This document shows positions 33,304-43,722 of a DNA stretch of 64,000 bases, piece by piece. The notes below the pieces were generated by a model that worked only from the letters and a program-made list of their open reading frames with translations, made no database searches and was not told the DNA's origin. The translations under genes and the position numbers were made by a program. This DNA is from Agrostemma githago (lineage: Eukaryota; Streptophyta; Magnoliopsida; Caryophyllales; Caryophyllaceae): the NCBI GenBank assembly GCA_958450325.1, contig OY288248.1:1798001-1862000 (forward strand), in the 5' to 3' direction. Each line of letters begins with the position of its first letter. The stretch's first letter is position 1.

Positions 33304-34487
33304 CCTTCGAGGGACGTGAGAGAATTCAACTTTTTTAAAACACTAAAATCCAAATATTATAAATAAAATAAGTAATGTTTTTATCCTAATAGAATTAGAT
33401 CTATTTTTAATTTTATACTAATACAATTTAAATATTATAATTATTAAAAGTAATACTTTTTTTATCCTAATAGAATTAGATTTATTTTAATTTCAGTGCA
33501 GTTTACAAGAAATTAAATTTTTTTTATGTAAAAACGTTTACATTTCGTTTAACAAAAAAATTATCGTGAAGACATTTATAAAAATGATATAATTAGATTT
33601 GTGATGAAAAGGTTACGGAGTATTTTTTACGGAGTAGTATATAACTTTCATATCATTTGTTCGAAAAAGATGATGTGATTTTTAGTACGTGTTAATGGTA
33701 AATCTATTACGGAGTACATATATAAACACTAAAAAAATTTACAAATCGGAAAATTATAATACTCCGTATATGATGGGATTCTGTAATTATAAATAAGAGT
33801 ATCATTGGTCATTGGTTATCAATAAAAAAAACCTTGAGTATATTTTTCAAAAAATATATTCTCTGAACTACTCCAATAACATATCTTGAGTATATATATG
33901 ATTTATTTAAATAACTTTATACATGTCGAGTTAGAATACGGGTAGGTTCAAATATTAGTCGGATTATACTAGTGATGAGACGTGTTAGAGTTAGAATAAG
34001 GGTGAAAAATAGGTTCGAACACCGAATTTTTTACCGCTTTTTAAGTAAAATAAATAAATAAATATTAAGTTTTAATTTAATTTAGGATAATTTCATGGGA
34101 ATAATATAACTATGCGTGTGCTTCTTAAATTAATCCACACCATAAGTAATCTCATTTTACTTTTTACGATAATAATAAAATTGTTATTTCATGGGAATAA
34201 AATATCGTAAAAATGTTTTTACGATAATATTTTTGTTAAACGAAATGTAAAGGTTTTTACATAAAAACTGAAACTTCTCATAAATTGTTAAAAGTTAAAA
34301 AATTATTAACTACTTTATTTAGGATAATAATAATAATAATTTAATTTTATTAAAAATAGATCTAATTCTATTAGGATAAAATTAAAAATAGATGTAATTC
34401 TAATAGGATAAAAAACATTACTTTTTATATTTATAATATTTAAACTTTAGTGTTTTAAAAAAATTGGATTCTCTTACCTCGCTCGAA
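33304..34487. mobile_element. Long-TIR foldback element (about 1.2 kb)
   Basis: The left outer end (CTTCGAGGGACGTGAGAGAA, TTTTTTAAAACACTAAAA) is inverted at the right (TTTAGTGTTTTAAAAAAATT, GGATTCTCTTACCTCGCTCG). Further in, ATGTAAAAACGTTTACATTT and CGTTTAACAAAAAAATTATCG at the left mirror CGATAATATTTTTGTTAAACG and AAATGTAAAGGTTTTTACAT at the right. The arms are about 280 bp; CTAATAGAATTAGAT tandem words lie inside. Non-coding. MULE-like by structure, but no clean target duplication was found. Confidence 0.75.
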
Positions 34488-34667
34488 AAAAAAAACTTCA
34501 ATTATATATTTCGAAAAAAGCTTCAAATATATATTTACATATGATATATGATTATTAGCCAAATCTTATTTTTTTATTTAATTATTCGAGTCGGACAAAA
34601 AACAATACTTCTATGATTAATTAATATTACGTTATATTACCATATATACGGTATATTACCGTATATA

Positions 34668-35265
34668 TGTTGGATTTGATGCTTCAAAAGAATCAAATAT
34701 TGGGAATTAGTTTTTGAACGTATTTCTAAACTAATTATGCGTTTTTCACTCTTGACTCATGCGGTTTTCCATGATTGATTGTGAAGTCTCCCACATACAT
34801 CATTTTCTATGGTGAAATCGTTATTTACTATGCTAATTCACCACTATATAAATCAATGCCCCAAAACTCAAAAGAAACACAACAATGAAAATCATCGTTC
34901 TCTTCTTCTACATCCTCTCTAAAATTTTTTTGGCAATGTTCTTGGCCATACTCATCTGTTTCCCTACCTACACTAGGGTAACAGCGGTTGTGTAATCGTG
35001 GGAGTTGAGTGCTATTGAGGCCGTGTGTAGTAGACGGGGCATAAATCAACTTTAGGACAGTGACGGTTCTGTCGCGCCACAACCATCTTTTATCTAGATA
35101 AGCTATCTCATTACTATTTAATTTTATATTAACTTAATTATATTTATTTATTTATCATTTTAATTTGTCTTTATAACTCGATATACAATAATCTCGCTAC
35201 ACTCCAATTAATGTAATCGTACTCTTTTCGGTACTAGTCTTATACTCCATATCATATTACTATCA
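34668..35265 (+). repeat. 5' LTR (598 bp), intact, carries the Helitron empty site
   Basis: TG...CA termini; a TATATAAATC box near 34844, about 180 bp in, is a plausible U3 promoter. The sequence CTCCAATTAATGTAATCG (35202-35219) is the uninterrupted version of the Helitron target. Confidence 0.93.
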
Positions 35266-38158
35266 ATCTAAAGTTGATTTATATTTTATTTGTATGGTAT
35301 AACCGTTATGTATCATATTAGACGTGGTAAAATAACGTAAAATTTAAGAGTCCACTATAACTGTTGTTATACTAAGTCCATTATCATGTATAAATGTGAA
35401 CTGTGCTGTTTGTGTTTTGGGTTAATGAAAATGAGACCACGTTAATATTAACTAAGCGAATGTCATCCTTCTATGAAAACTTAATTTCTCATTGTCGTGA
35501 TCTACTCCTGTGATGGTTGTGTTTATTATTTTGTTTAGATACAATGTTGTTTTTTCTCTCTTTCAATTGAGATAATTATTGTACCATTGCGGATTATTAG
35601 CCCGTTATTTATTTATACATGATCTCCCTAATTGTATATTACTGTTGATTTGTTTCAACGAAGCAGGAAAAATAATTCTCCGCATGTGAAAGAATTTTCA
35701 TGGAAGGATTTATATTGTCACTCCTATATCTCAGTTCCCGACTCTTTGGCAATAAAAGTTTGGTTTATGACAAGGGGTTCAAGAAGGTCACCTACTACAT
35801 GTAAATTGGTTGATCGCATTATCACTCATAATAATGGTATGGTATTTTTCTTATTATTCTCGGATTCATCATATGATTAATTGGAATTTGAGCATTACAA
35901 CTCAAAACTCCAGGTATTCAATCCTCTAATTGCTTAAGTTTTTTATTGGTGTTAAATTCTCACATGATGTTAAATGTGTGAAATATGTTATTAATAATGA
36001 CATTGTATATTTGTGAGATTAATACGGTGTAGTATTAATGAATTTTCGTAAGTCAAATATCTTTTGGAAATGACAATTTTGATTGAGTGAATAAACAAAT
36101 GTTGTTGAATTTGACTATGATTTATCCATTTCATGACTATATATGTGAGTATGTAATCACTTTCTGAAGTGAGTTTATGAGTTTATCCTTTTAGTTGTTA
36201 TGTTGTCACTTTTGTATAATGTGCCAACTTGTGGGGAAAGTGATAAAAGTCGTTGAATGTGTAGATATGTCTCTTTCCCAAGAGTTTCGTGATGGATTAA
36301 ATACACTATTTTGAAACGAGTAACGCTCTAAAAGAGGTTGACGATATCATTTGTGTCCATGAGCAATTTCTATGTATGTGTTAAATGAAATTACATGCAT
36401 GGACAATGAGTTGTGAGCATATATTACAAAAGGTGGTCATGGTTCTCACGTTGGTATTGTTGAGACATTTCTATGGTTGTATTATATTTATGTAGTTATA
36501 TTTGGAAGATTGAATTTGTACATCCAAACACAATTTGTTGTTGATTGTGTGAGTTCATATTTGAGAAAGTTAAGTATGTATATGAATTCTTTGTTGATTG
36601 CCTTTCTTTGGACATGAGTCTAATAAGACTTTTGAAAACGATATTCGTCATAAAAGCTAGTTTTAAGCATGAAATTTTTGATTTTGGATTAAATGTAATT
36701 CATGCATAGTTTTTACACTCATTTAATTTTTTAAAATGAATTTGGTATTATAATTGGCTACATTATTTGAGTTTGATCAAATGTGGTTTACAAAGGGTTT
36801 CACAAGTAGTGTTACATAAAATCACGAGTTATAATTCATAAATATATATCATACGCATGTTGATAATATTTGTTGCTTATTATTACTTATGCTTATGGAT
36901 ATATTGATTGATGGTCAATTATAATGGTGTAACATACAGCTAATTGTGACGAATTTCTCTCTATCGTTAAATTGAGAGACATGATGTGATCATGATGATG
37001 TAGTTTTTCAATTTACTTAAGCAAGTTAATTGAATATGTTTTTTGTATGTGGACAATTATCTTGAATCAAGAGCTAGATTCAGATGTGTTTATGTTTTTT
37101 ATGATGGAGATTCCATGATTGTTCAAAATTTGCATGGAATTGGGTATTGAGTGAATGTAGTTATAATAGTACCAAGTTTGGGTTTCTATTGATTGCTACA
37201 TCATTTGAGTATATTAAAGCACCGTGAAATCTAAGCTTGAAATTGCTTAAATTGTCAGGTGAATGGGCTGAGTGGCGAAGAGGCCGATCAGTATATTTTC
37301 CATTGTGGGGGAGATACAAACTCCATCATAATTATCAAAAGCTACATTGAGGTAGCAAATTGCCAAATGTTGAGGTATTGTGAAATGGTGATCATCGATA
37401 TGTGTGATACCACAAGAGTATATGATTTCTCGAGAATATGTTAAATCGAGAGGATATTGAGATCCTCTCGTCAACGGCCATTGTTTGAGTTGTGTTGGAG
37501 TCAGCACAGGAAATGGGATTAAAGCCTATTAAGGAGTAAACTGTGATTGATACCCAACTTAGTCCAGCTAAGGTCAAATGCGGTCAAACGAAGTCACAGT
37601 GAACTCGAGTTATAATGTCACAACCATTTCCTTTGTAACATGTTTTTGTGACATATATATGTTTTATTTTCATTCTGAGATATATTGTCTTGTGTTTTGA
37701 AGGTTGAGCTTCGGCTCTTAATAAATTCATAGTCCTAACGGATGGTTTGTGACAGTCAAACCTGATGAATTTACCTATGTGAATGTGGGGGATATTGCTC
37801 TAAACCCCAAGAGATCCTTAAGGCTTTAGGATCTCTAGAGGCATTCATGAACTACCAGGATTCATTTGGAGGGCACTTGGGAAGTCCAAGTAATAAAACA
37901 CTTATGTTATACACTTAACGTTCATGATGAGTTCATGGATGGTGCGAGTACCAGCCCTGATTTGAGATCGGTAAGTGCGCAATCAACCTTCTACCATCTC
38001 CATTAGAAGGTTAAAGGCTATAATCCACCTCAAATGGCGGTTTTAGGTTTTTTGTATGCACTGGGTGTTAGTTAAAGTCCACAAGACACTAAACATCTAA
38101 ACACCGAGTCTCCGTTGCCATTTTTTCGACCTTTCTTCTTTTGAATCATGTGGGGGAT
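35266..38158 (+). other. Internal region of the LTR element, non-coding
   Basis: AT-rich; the longest frames are 60-86 codons and unrelated to retroviral proteins. The last 400 bp approach the polypurine tract. Size (2.9 kb) and lack of coding fit a LARD-like derivative. Confidence 0.75.
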
Positions 38159-39998
38159 TGTTGGATTTGATGCTTCAAAAGAATCAAATATTGGGAATTA
38201 GTTTTTGAACGTATTTCCAAACTAATTATGCGTTTTTCACTCTTGACTCATGCGGTTTTCCATGATTGATTGTGAAGTCTCCCACATACATCATTTTCTA
38301 TGGTGAAATCGTTATTTACTATGCTAATTCACCACTATATAAATCAATGCCCCAAAACTCAAAAGAAACACAACAATGAAAATCATCTTTCTCTTCTTCT
38401 ACATCCTCTCTAAAAAATTTTTGGCAATGTTCTTGGCGATACTCATCTGTTTCCCTACCTACACTAGGGTAACAGCGGTTGTGTAATCCTGGGAGTTGAG
38501 TGCTATTGAGGCCGTGTGTAGTAGACGGGGCATAAATCAACTTTAGGACAGTGACGGTTCTGTCGCGCCACAACCATCTTTTATCTAGATAAGCTATCTC
38601 ATTACTATTTAATTTTATATTAACTTAATTATATTTATTTATTTATCATTTTAATTTGTCTTTATAACTCGATATACAATAATCTCGCTACACTCCAATC
38701 CTTTATTTATTAAAGCAGCCACCACGCACAATGACGTGGCGCTGCTCTTTGATGAGTATTTTGAAATACTCAATCCTCATGCATCCAACCTTTGTATGGC
38801 AACTCTTCCGTGGGAAGCTAATCACGCGGGTTCACAATTTGGGTAAAGCAATCGGAGCTTAGCAATCTTTCTTTCACACACAATTAACCTGCCCACAATT
38901 ACATCCTCATTAATCCTTAATCCTTGATCAAACAACTTACCCTAATTTGTCAAACCCTAATCTCAAATATCATATAATTCAGACCAAATAGAATTAAAAC
39001 CTATCAGAGAATTAAAAACCTTAATTGACTATAGAGTTAAAAACCTTAATAAATTGACTATAGAATTAAAATACTGCACTGTCTATCAAACCCTAATCTC
39101 AAATGTTGCTGCGATTAACCCATCAATTGATACTTTAATTCAAGGCGTCAGACTATCGAATATGGATGTTAGGGTCATATATATATATATGATAGAGGCC
39201 TGACTTCAATGACAAGTCAAAGATCGATGGGATCAATGTTTTATCAAGATCAAAAGTATGATTTCTTTAGGCATATATATGATTTATTCAAACATATATG
39301 AAATCAATACTGCATACTGTTTCCTCAGATCTATTCCTTCGTTGTTGATTGTAGAAATCGTGGGTGACGATGTATTTTTATGGTTTTTGTGCTGTCTTGG
39401 AAATGGATTGAAAGAATGTATTGTCTCAGTGAAGTTGAATAGATCTGATAGTTTTTGTTGTCCTAAAATCTTAAACGATTAATTTGTTAATATGTTGCAT
39501 TTTATTTGGATAACGAAGTAATATATTTTACGGAGTATATAACTTTATGTCAAATGTTCGGTAACCTTAGACGGAATAATTTATATTTCGTTAATAAAAT
39601 TTATTCATTAAAACAAACGATTAGTCCTTACGCTTAATATTATGTTATACTACGTATGACGCTAACTTTTTCAAACAATCGACTAATAGGATGTATACTC
39701 GATCATCTGAGAACGTATTTTCCCGTCTCTTATCTTTTATCTATTAGAATTGCGAAACAACTACCGTGTAAATTGTATGTTATCTACTAAAAGTCATTCA
39801 TAACCACACGCATTATTCGTTCGTAGTGAAATAGTCTTCCTACGTGTATTAATATTTTATGTAGGTAACAATTCTTTTTTAATCTAATTACCACAAAATA
39901 AACGTGACAGCCCGTGAATTTTTACGGGCCATCAAACTAGTTAATGTAATCGTACTCTTTTCGGTACTAGTCTTATACTCCATATCATATTACTATCA
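38159..39998 (+). repeat. 3' LTR split by the Helitron
   Basis: Parts 38159-38698 and 39941-39998 together align with the 5' LTR without gap. Differences seen include ATCG/ATCT, GGCCATAC/GGCGATAC and TCGTGGG/TCCTGGG. Confidence 0.93.
38699..39940 (+). mobile_element. Non-autonomous Helitron (1242 bp), precise A|T insertion
   Basis: Begins TCCTTTATTTATTAAAGC and ends CATCAAACTAG. Just before the end is the hairpin GCCCGTGAATTTTTACGGGC (stem GCCCGT/ACGGGC). It sits between CTCCAA and TTAATG of the LTR with no target duplication, exactly as Helitrons insert between A and T. No Rep/helicase frame. The 5' LTR gives the unoccupied site, so both borders are known to the base. Confidence 0.95.
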
Positions 39999-40004
39999 AT
40001 ATAT

Positions 40005-40176
40005 ATATGGTATAACACAATATGATAATATTGTGTGAATATTCTAGATATTATTGTCTAGGATAAAATTAGGATACTAAATAATACTCGTAATATCTAG
40101 AATATTCCTAATTTTATCCTAGACAATAATATCTAGAATATTCACACAATATTATTATATTGTGTTATACCATATA
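40005..40176. mobile_element. Near-perfect palindromic foldback MITE
   Basis: TATGGTATAACACAATAT... is inverted as ...ATATTGTGTTATACCATA. The arms are about 75 bp and include AATATTCTAGATATTATTGT and CTAGGATAAAATTAGGA; the spacer is about 20 bp. It could form a long hairpin RNA if transcribed. It abuts the LTR element's 3' target duplication. Confidence 0.85.
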
Positions 40177-40499
40177 AATATATAATACATTCCGATTAGG
40201 AAAATGAGATAGTACCACATTCTATAAGAGATGTTTTAATAACACTGAAATTAAAGATCAATCTAGATTTTTTAAAAAAATATTATTGAACATGTTAATA
40301 CTAATAACTCTTTATATATACACTACGTTATCATGGTAATTAAAGAACACCATGCAAATCATCAATGCTTCACATGTTTGCTAAAATGTTACCATGATGT
40401 AGATATCTCTCGTAATATAATAACGCGTCAAATATTATTCATTTAGATATAAAATAAAAAAAATATTATTCTTCTCGAAATTATGTCCCGACTCGTAAA

Positions 40500-40775
40500 T
40501 GCATATGGAAGGTTGATGCATGATGACACATAAAATGAACTTGCCACCCTCACTAACCTATAACATCGACTAACAACCGAAGATGTCTTGGTCTAGTGAT
40601 TAAGACTAGGTGCTTTGGGACAGTAGGTCTCAAGTTCAAATCCCCCTCCGCTATATTGTAATGCGACTAAGTGCGCTCTGCGTTGAACCAAAAAAAAAAA
40701 ACATCGACTAACAAATGTGTTGTTGTTTCCCTCTTTGCTCACTTCAACAATTGGCAACACCATCATATATTAATT
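40500..40775 (+). other. Orphan duplicate of the BAHD gene upstream region, split by a SINE
   Basis: AAATGTGTTGTTGTTTCCCT, CTTTGCTCACTTCAACAATT and GGCAACACCATCATAT match 47607-47668, which lies 80-140 bp before the start of the intact acyltransferase. GATGCATGATGACACATAAA also matches 47569 onward. Here the sequence leads into a MITE and no acyltransferase exon 1 follows. Confidence 0.7.
40577..40700 (+). mobile_element. tRNA-derived SINE with perfect target duplication
   Basis: Starts CCGAAGATGTCTTGGTCTAG (box A region GTCTAGTGATTAAGA), has box B in AGTTCAAATCCCC and ends TTGAACC followed by a run of A. The 14-bp duplication ACATCGACTAACAA flanks it at 40563-40576 and 40701-40714. This is the best-preserved copy in the window and defines the family at 124 bp. 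Confidence 0.95.
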
Positions 40776-40777
40776 TT

Positions 40778-40955
40778 GGTTTTTCTAACGTGTGTCCATT
40801 GGACCTTAATATTTTTATTAAGGAATAAATCACAATGATATTATCACGATAAATTGAAATACTAACTCATATTTATTTACCATACTTAGACAACATCTTT
40901 CTGATTTATTCCATAATAAGTATATTAACGTGTGCCTAGTGGTACACGTTAATAT
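40778..40955. mobile_element. MITE of the GGTTTTTCTAACGTGTGTCC family
   Basis: The left end GGTTTTTCTAACGTGTGTCC has the right counterpart ATTAACGTGTGCCTAGTGGT. The interior has TATTATCACGATAAATTGAA and TATTTACCATA, shared with the copies at 53031 and 55618 and the cluster at 58915-59500. Confidence 0.7.
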
Positions 40956-40956
40956 G

Positions 40957-41133
40957 TTACAGACCAGCCAAAAGGGACGAAACGACATTATCTTTGCCCT
41001 CTATGATGAGGTTCAGGCATTGGAAGCGGATTGGTCTGGTGACTGGTCATATGTTAAGCGCAACAACAATAGAGTCGCTCATGAATCAACGACTCATTTT
41101 ATTTCAACACTTGATAAGTCGATAATAACTTAG
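40957..41133 (+). pseudogene. RNase H-like (RVT_3) C-terminal remnant
   Basis: The frame gives QTSQKGRNDIIFALYDEVQA followed by WSYVKRNNNRVAHESTTH. The signature V.R..N.VAHE at the end is that of the plant RNase H-like domain often found in LINE-derived or host RVT_3 proteins. Only about 60 codons remain. Confidence 0.6.
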
Positions 41134-41292
41134 CTTGCTAAGAGGACTAGAGTACAGTTTGCCTTCAAGTTGTAAAATGGTTCATCTGTATAAGAAGATC
41201 GTTTATTTATTCATTAGTGAAGTCGGGACTGGAGAGCCATGCATCTCCTAAAAATGACATCAGCATGCAGCAACTAACATGGATCTATCAGA

Positions 41293-41742
41293 TCAGAGCT
41301 TTGAGGAGGTCGACTTCCGCTTGGACATGATTACGAGGAAGGGAGGAGAAGAGGGTTGAGCCGTGTGATGAGCCAAGAGAAATTGGATCCAGTCCCCAGC
41401 GCGAATAATGTCGGCCCTTGATTCCAGGTACTTGGACCAACCCGCGAGGAAGACCAACCTCGACTCCCCAGGACTAAGACCGGCGGCTTCCATCTTCTCG
41501 AACGTCAACCAAGTCCTGTGGATAGGGTCCCACGCCCTGAGTAACGGTCTTCCCTCTCCGTCTTCGCTGAAATACTCCTCCAGCCCCTTGTAAAAAATCC
41601 CGAGGAAATCCTGTCTAATCTTCTCAAATTCCCCATATTCAATGTCCACAGAACGGAGTTGTTTCTCGTACACCACACCCTCAATGGAATAACCCCTAAC
41701 ATTATTCGGAGGACCCATGACCATGATCCACCCAAACTTCAT
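41293..41742 (-). CDS. Small B3-domain-like protein, 149 aa
   Basis: A single ATG-initiated frame starting MKFGWIMVMGPP. The C-terminal half reads AWDPIHRTWLTFEKMEAAGL, then LVFLAGWSKYLESRADIIRA and GDWIQFLLA. Its W-L-T-F, GW..Y and GD.I.F spacing matches the back half of plant B3 folds and the relic at 30720-31265. A DNA-binding role is plausible only by that resemblance, and the basic N-terminal strand of B3 is not evident. No intron is needed. It may be a truncated gene; expression evidence would decide. Confidence 0.5.
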   Translation of the reverse strand: MKFGWIMVMGPPNNVRGYSIEGVVYEKQLRSVDIEYGEFEKIRQDFLGIFYKGLEEYFSEDGEGRPLLRAWDPIHRTWLTFEKMEAAGLSPGESRLVFLAGWSKYLESRADIIRAGDWIQFLLAHHTAQPSSPPFLVIMSKRKSTSSKL

Positions 41743-41759
41743 GTTCCACGTCTTAATTT

Positions 41760-42260
41760 GTGCTCAAATACATATGTTTATATATACTAAATTTGGAAGA
41801 TTTTTGTATTTAATATTTTACGCATTAAAACGATATACACACAACTGTATTTAAGAGAACAAATAAGGAAATAATCTTTTACTGTAATACACATATTAAT
41901 TGTCTTTACTTGTAATTTTTGTTCAAATCTATATCTATATATTTATACTAAACTATGGAAGATTTTTGTATTTAATATTTTACGCATTAAAACGATATGC
42001 ACAACTGTATTTAAGAGAACATTAATTGTCTTTACTTGTAATTTTTGTTCAAATCTATATCTATATATTTATACTAAATTTGAAAGATTTTTGTATTTAA
42101 CATTACCCATTATAATGATATATAAAACCGTATTTAAGAGATCAAATAAGGAAGTAATCTTTTAATATACACATTAATTGTGTTTACGTGTAAATTGTGT
42201 TCAAATTTATATATTTATACTAAATTTGAAAGATTTTGAATGTTTAAGGGTTATATTTAA
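41760..42260. repeat. Imperfect tandem repeats (about 115-170 bp), four copies
   Basis: TTCAAATCTATATCTATATA and TTTGGAAGATTTTTGTATTT, with TGTATTTAAGAGAACA, recur around 41762, 41931, 42047 and 42190. AT-rich, non-coding; directly upstream of the B3-like frame on its coding strand. Confidence 0.8.
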
Positions 42261-42478
42261 CATTACCATTTAATTATACAGCTCTCTCTGTTACAATGAT
42301 CGATATAATTTTAAATATATGCAATAAAATATTATTATGTGAGATTTTATTTAAATTGTATAATCGAGGGTATCATGAATATCAAAACTTACTCAGAACT
42401 CGGTTCAAAACAGTATTATTTGATATGTAAGATGAATGTTAAACATTATTCATTACACGAGTATCTAAAAACAGAATT

Positions 42479-42870
42479 GGACCGGTTCACGAATGGAACA
42501 CGTAAATATCTATTTAACTCTTCGACAAAACGGTCCATAGCCAAAGGAGGCAAACGCATAGGAACCAAAATCCCGGATTTGTGAGAATTATTTTAATACG
42601 GTAATAAAATAGGATAAAAGATAGCAAACGGAGGGAATAGTTCCCAAATCCAGTGGTAGGCCGACCGAACCAAACCTCAGTCGGCCCACCATACACAGGT
42701 TTACCCCACCCAAAATCCCAATGGTCAAACCCGACTCGACTAAGGTCAACCAAGGACTTCACGGACGCCTCAGTAATGCTACGCTTGACGCTCCTTATGA
42801 GCTCCACGCGTGTACTCGAGAGGGTTCGAGTTTAGGTCGTGTGCAGTCGATATAGCCATCACATTAATTT
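42479..42870 (-). pseudogene. BAHD acyltransferase 3'-exon fragment
   Basis: The minus strand encodes pieces of the last exon: ISTAHDLNSNPLEYT, VELI-like SVKRSITEASVKSLVDLSRV, FDHWDFGWGKPVYGGPTEVW (with the DFGWG motif) and FVEELNRYL. It is closest to the gene at 47747. It has deletions (the HRGACTYYV segment is missing), a frameshift near 42800 and an inserted Stowaway end (42579-42637, ACGGAGGGAATA). No exons 1-2 are nearby on this strand. Confidence 0.88.
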
Positions 42871-42999
42871 TTTTTAGTAAATCGATCCCAATTGAAAACA
42901 TTTGCAGATAGATGAAAGTTCCAATATTATTAGTTAGTATAAGAAGATTAAAGGTCATTCATTACTCATTAATTAAGATTAACGACAGTAATCCATTAT

Positions 43000-43674
43000 T
43001 ATTATTTTTTATTCATCGAAGGACGCACTTATTCGTATTACGATATAGGGGAGGAAGATTCGAACTTGAGACCTATTGTTCCAAATATGGGTGGTAATGA
43101 GACGAGACAGCTCATGAGCAGCTCGAACTCGACTCGATCAAAGCTCGGTCAAAGCTCGGCTCGTGTGAGCTCGACTTGAGCTCGGGCTCGGCTCGACAAC
43201 TTAACGAGTCGAGCTGAGCAAGGCGTGACTCAGCTCGAAAAGCTCGTGAGCAGCTCGATCTGATGTGATTAGTTAATATATTTTTCTTGTTTATTTAAAA
43301 AATATTAATAATAGTTACATAGATTTTTAACCATATAAAATGTTCTTATTGATTTGCCGAATACATTTGTATATGTTTTTTGGATTCCAATTTATTAAAA
43401 CACATCGTGCAAAAAAACGTAAATTTTAATAATTATATATAGGCTCGAGTTAGGCTCGAACTCGGCTCGAACTCGCATTTTAGCTTGCGAGCTTGGTTCC
43501 GAGCTCAATATTTTCAAGCTCGGGTAAGCTCGAGATCGGCTCGAGTTCGAATTTTGATTAACGAGCACGAGTCGAGCAAGGCCAAGCTCGTGCTCAGCTC
43601 GGCTCGTTTACACCCCTAGTACTACTTCCAGAGTACCTATTTTAACCACCTGGCTAAGACATCTTCGGTTACAC
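43000..43674 (-). mobile_element. tRNA-derived SINE, minus orientation, split by a hAT-like MITE
   Basis: The tail half is at 43000-43087 (TTCATCGAAGGACGCACTTA, box B complement GATTCGAACTT) and the head half at 43619-43674 (TTTTAACCACCTGGCTAAGA, complement of box A). The target duplication TAATCCATTAT at 42989-42999 and 43675-43685 shows the halves were one insertion. Its 5' end is 48 bp from the gene C start codon. Confidence 0.9.
43088..43618. mobile_element. hAT-like MITE (GGGGTGTAAACGAGC termini) nested in the SINE
   Basis: The right end CGGCTCGTTTACACCCCTA is the complement of the widespread plant terminus TAGGGGTGTAAACGAGCCG. The left end GGGTGGTAATGAGACGAGA is a diverged counterpart. 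The arms are full of GAGCTCG/AGCTCGAGC words; the centre is AT-rich. An 8-bp target duplication is not clear. Confidence 0.75.
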
Positions 43675-43722
43675 TAATCCATTATAAATTCACATAAGCA
43701 AGGACTAATTAAACACACAGAC

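Larger units (their letters stand above)
34668..39998 (+). mobile_element. Non-autonomous LTR retrotransposon with a Helitron in its 3' LTR
   Basis: Two direct LTRs (34668-35265; 38159-38698 joined to 39941-39998) begin TGTTGGATTTGATGC and end TACTATCA. Each is 598 bp when the Helitron is removed. The 5-bp target duplication ATATA lies at 34663-34667 and 39999-40003. A polypurine tract (TGTGGGGGAT) sits directly before the 3' LTR, so the element is plus-oriented. The 2.9-kb interior has no gag, protease, integrase or RT frame, so the element must be mobilised by a helper. LTR divergence is about 1%, so insertion was recent. A recognisable tRNA primer site after the 5' LTR was not found. Confidence 0.93.

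Noticed and set aside
34828..35082. 84-codon minus-strand frame in both LTRs (also 38319-38573)
   Set aside because: It is conserved only because the LTRs are copies. It has no domain, and the plus-strand LTR promoter/R region explains the sequence.
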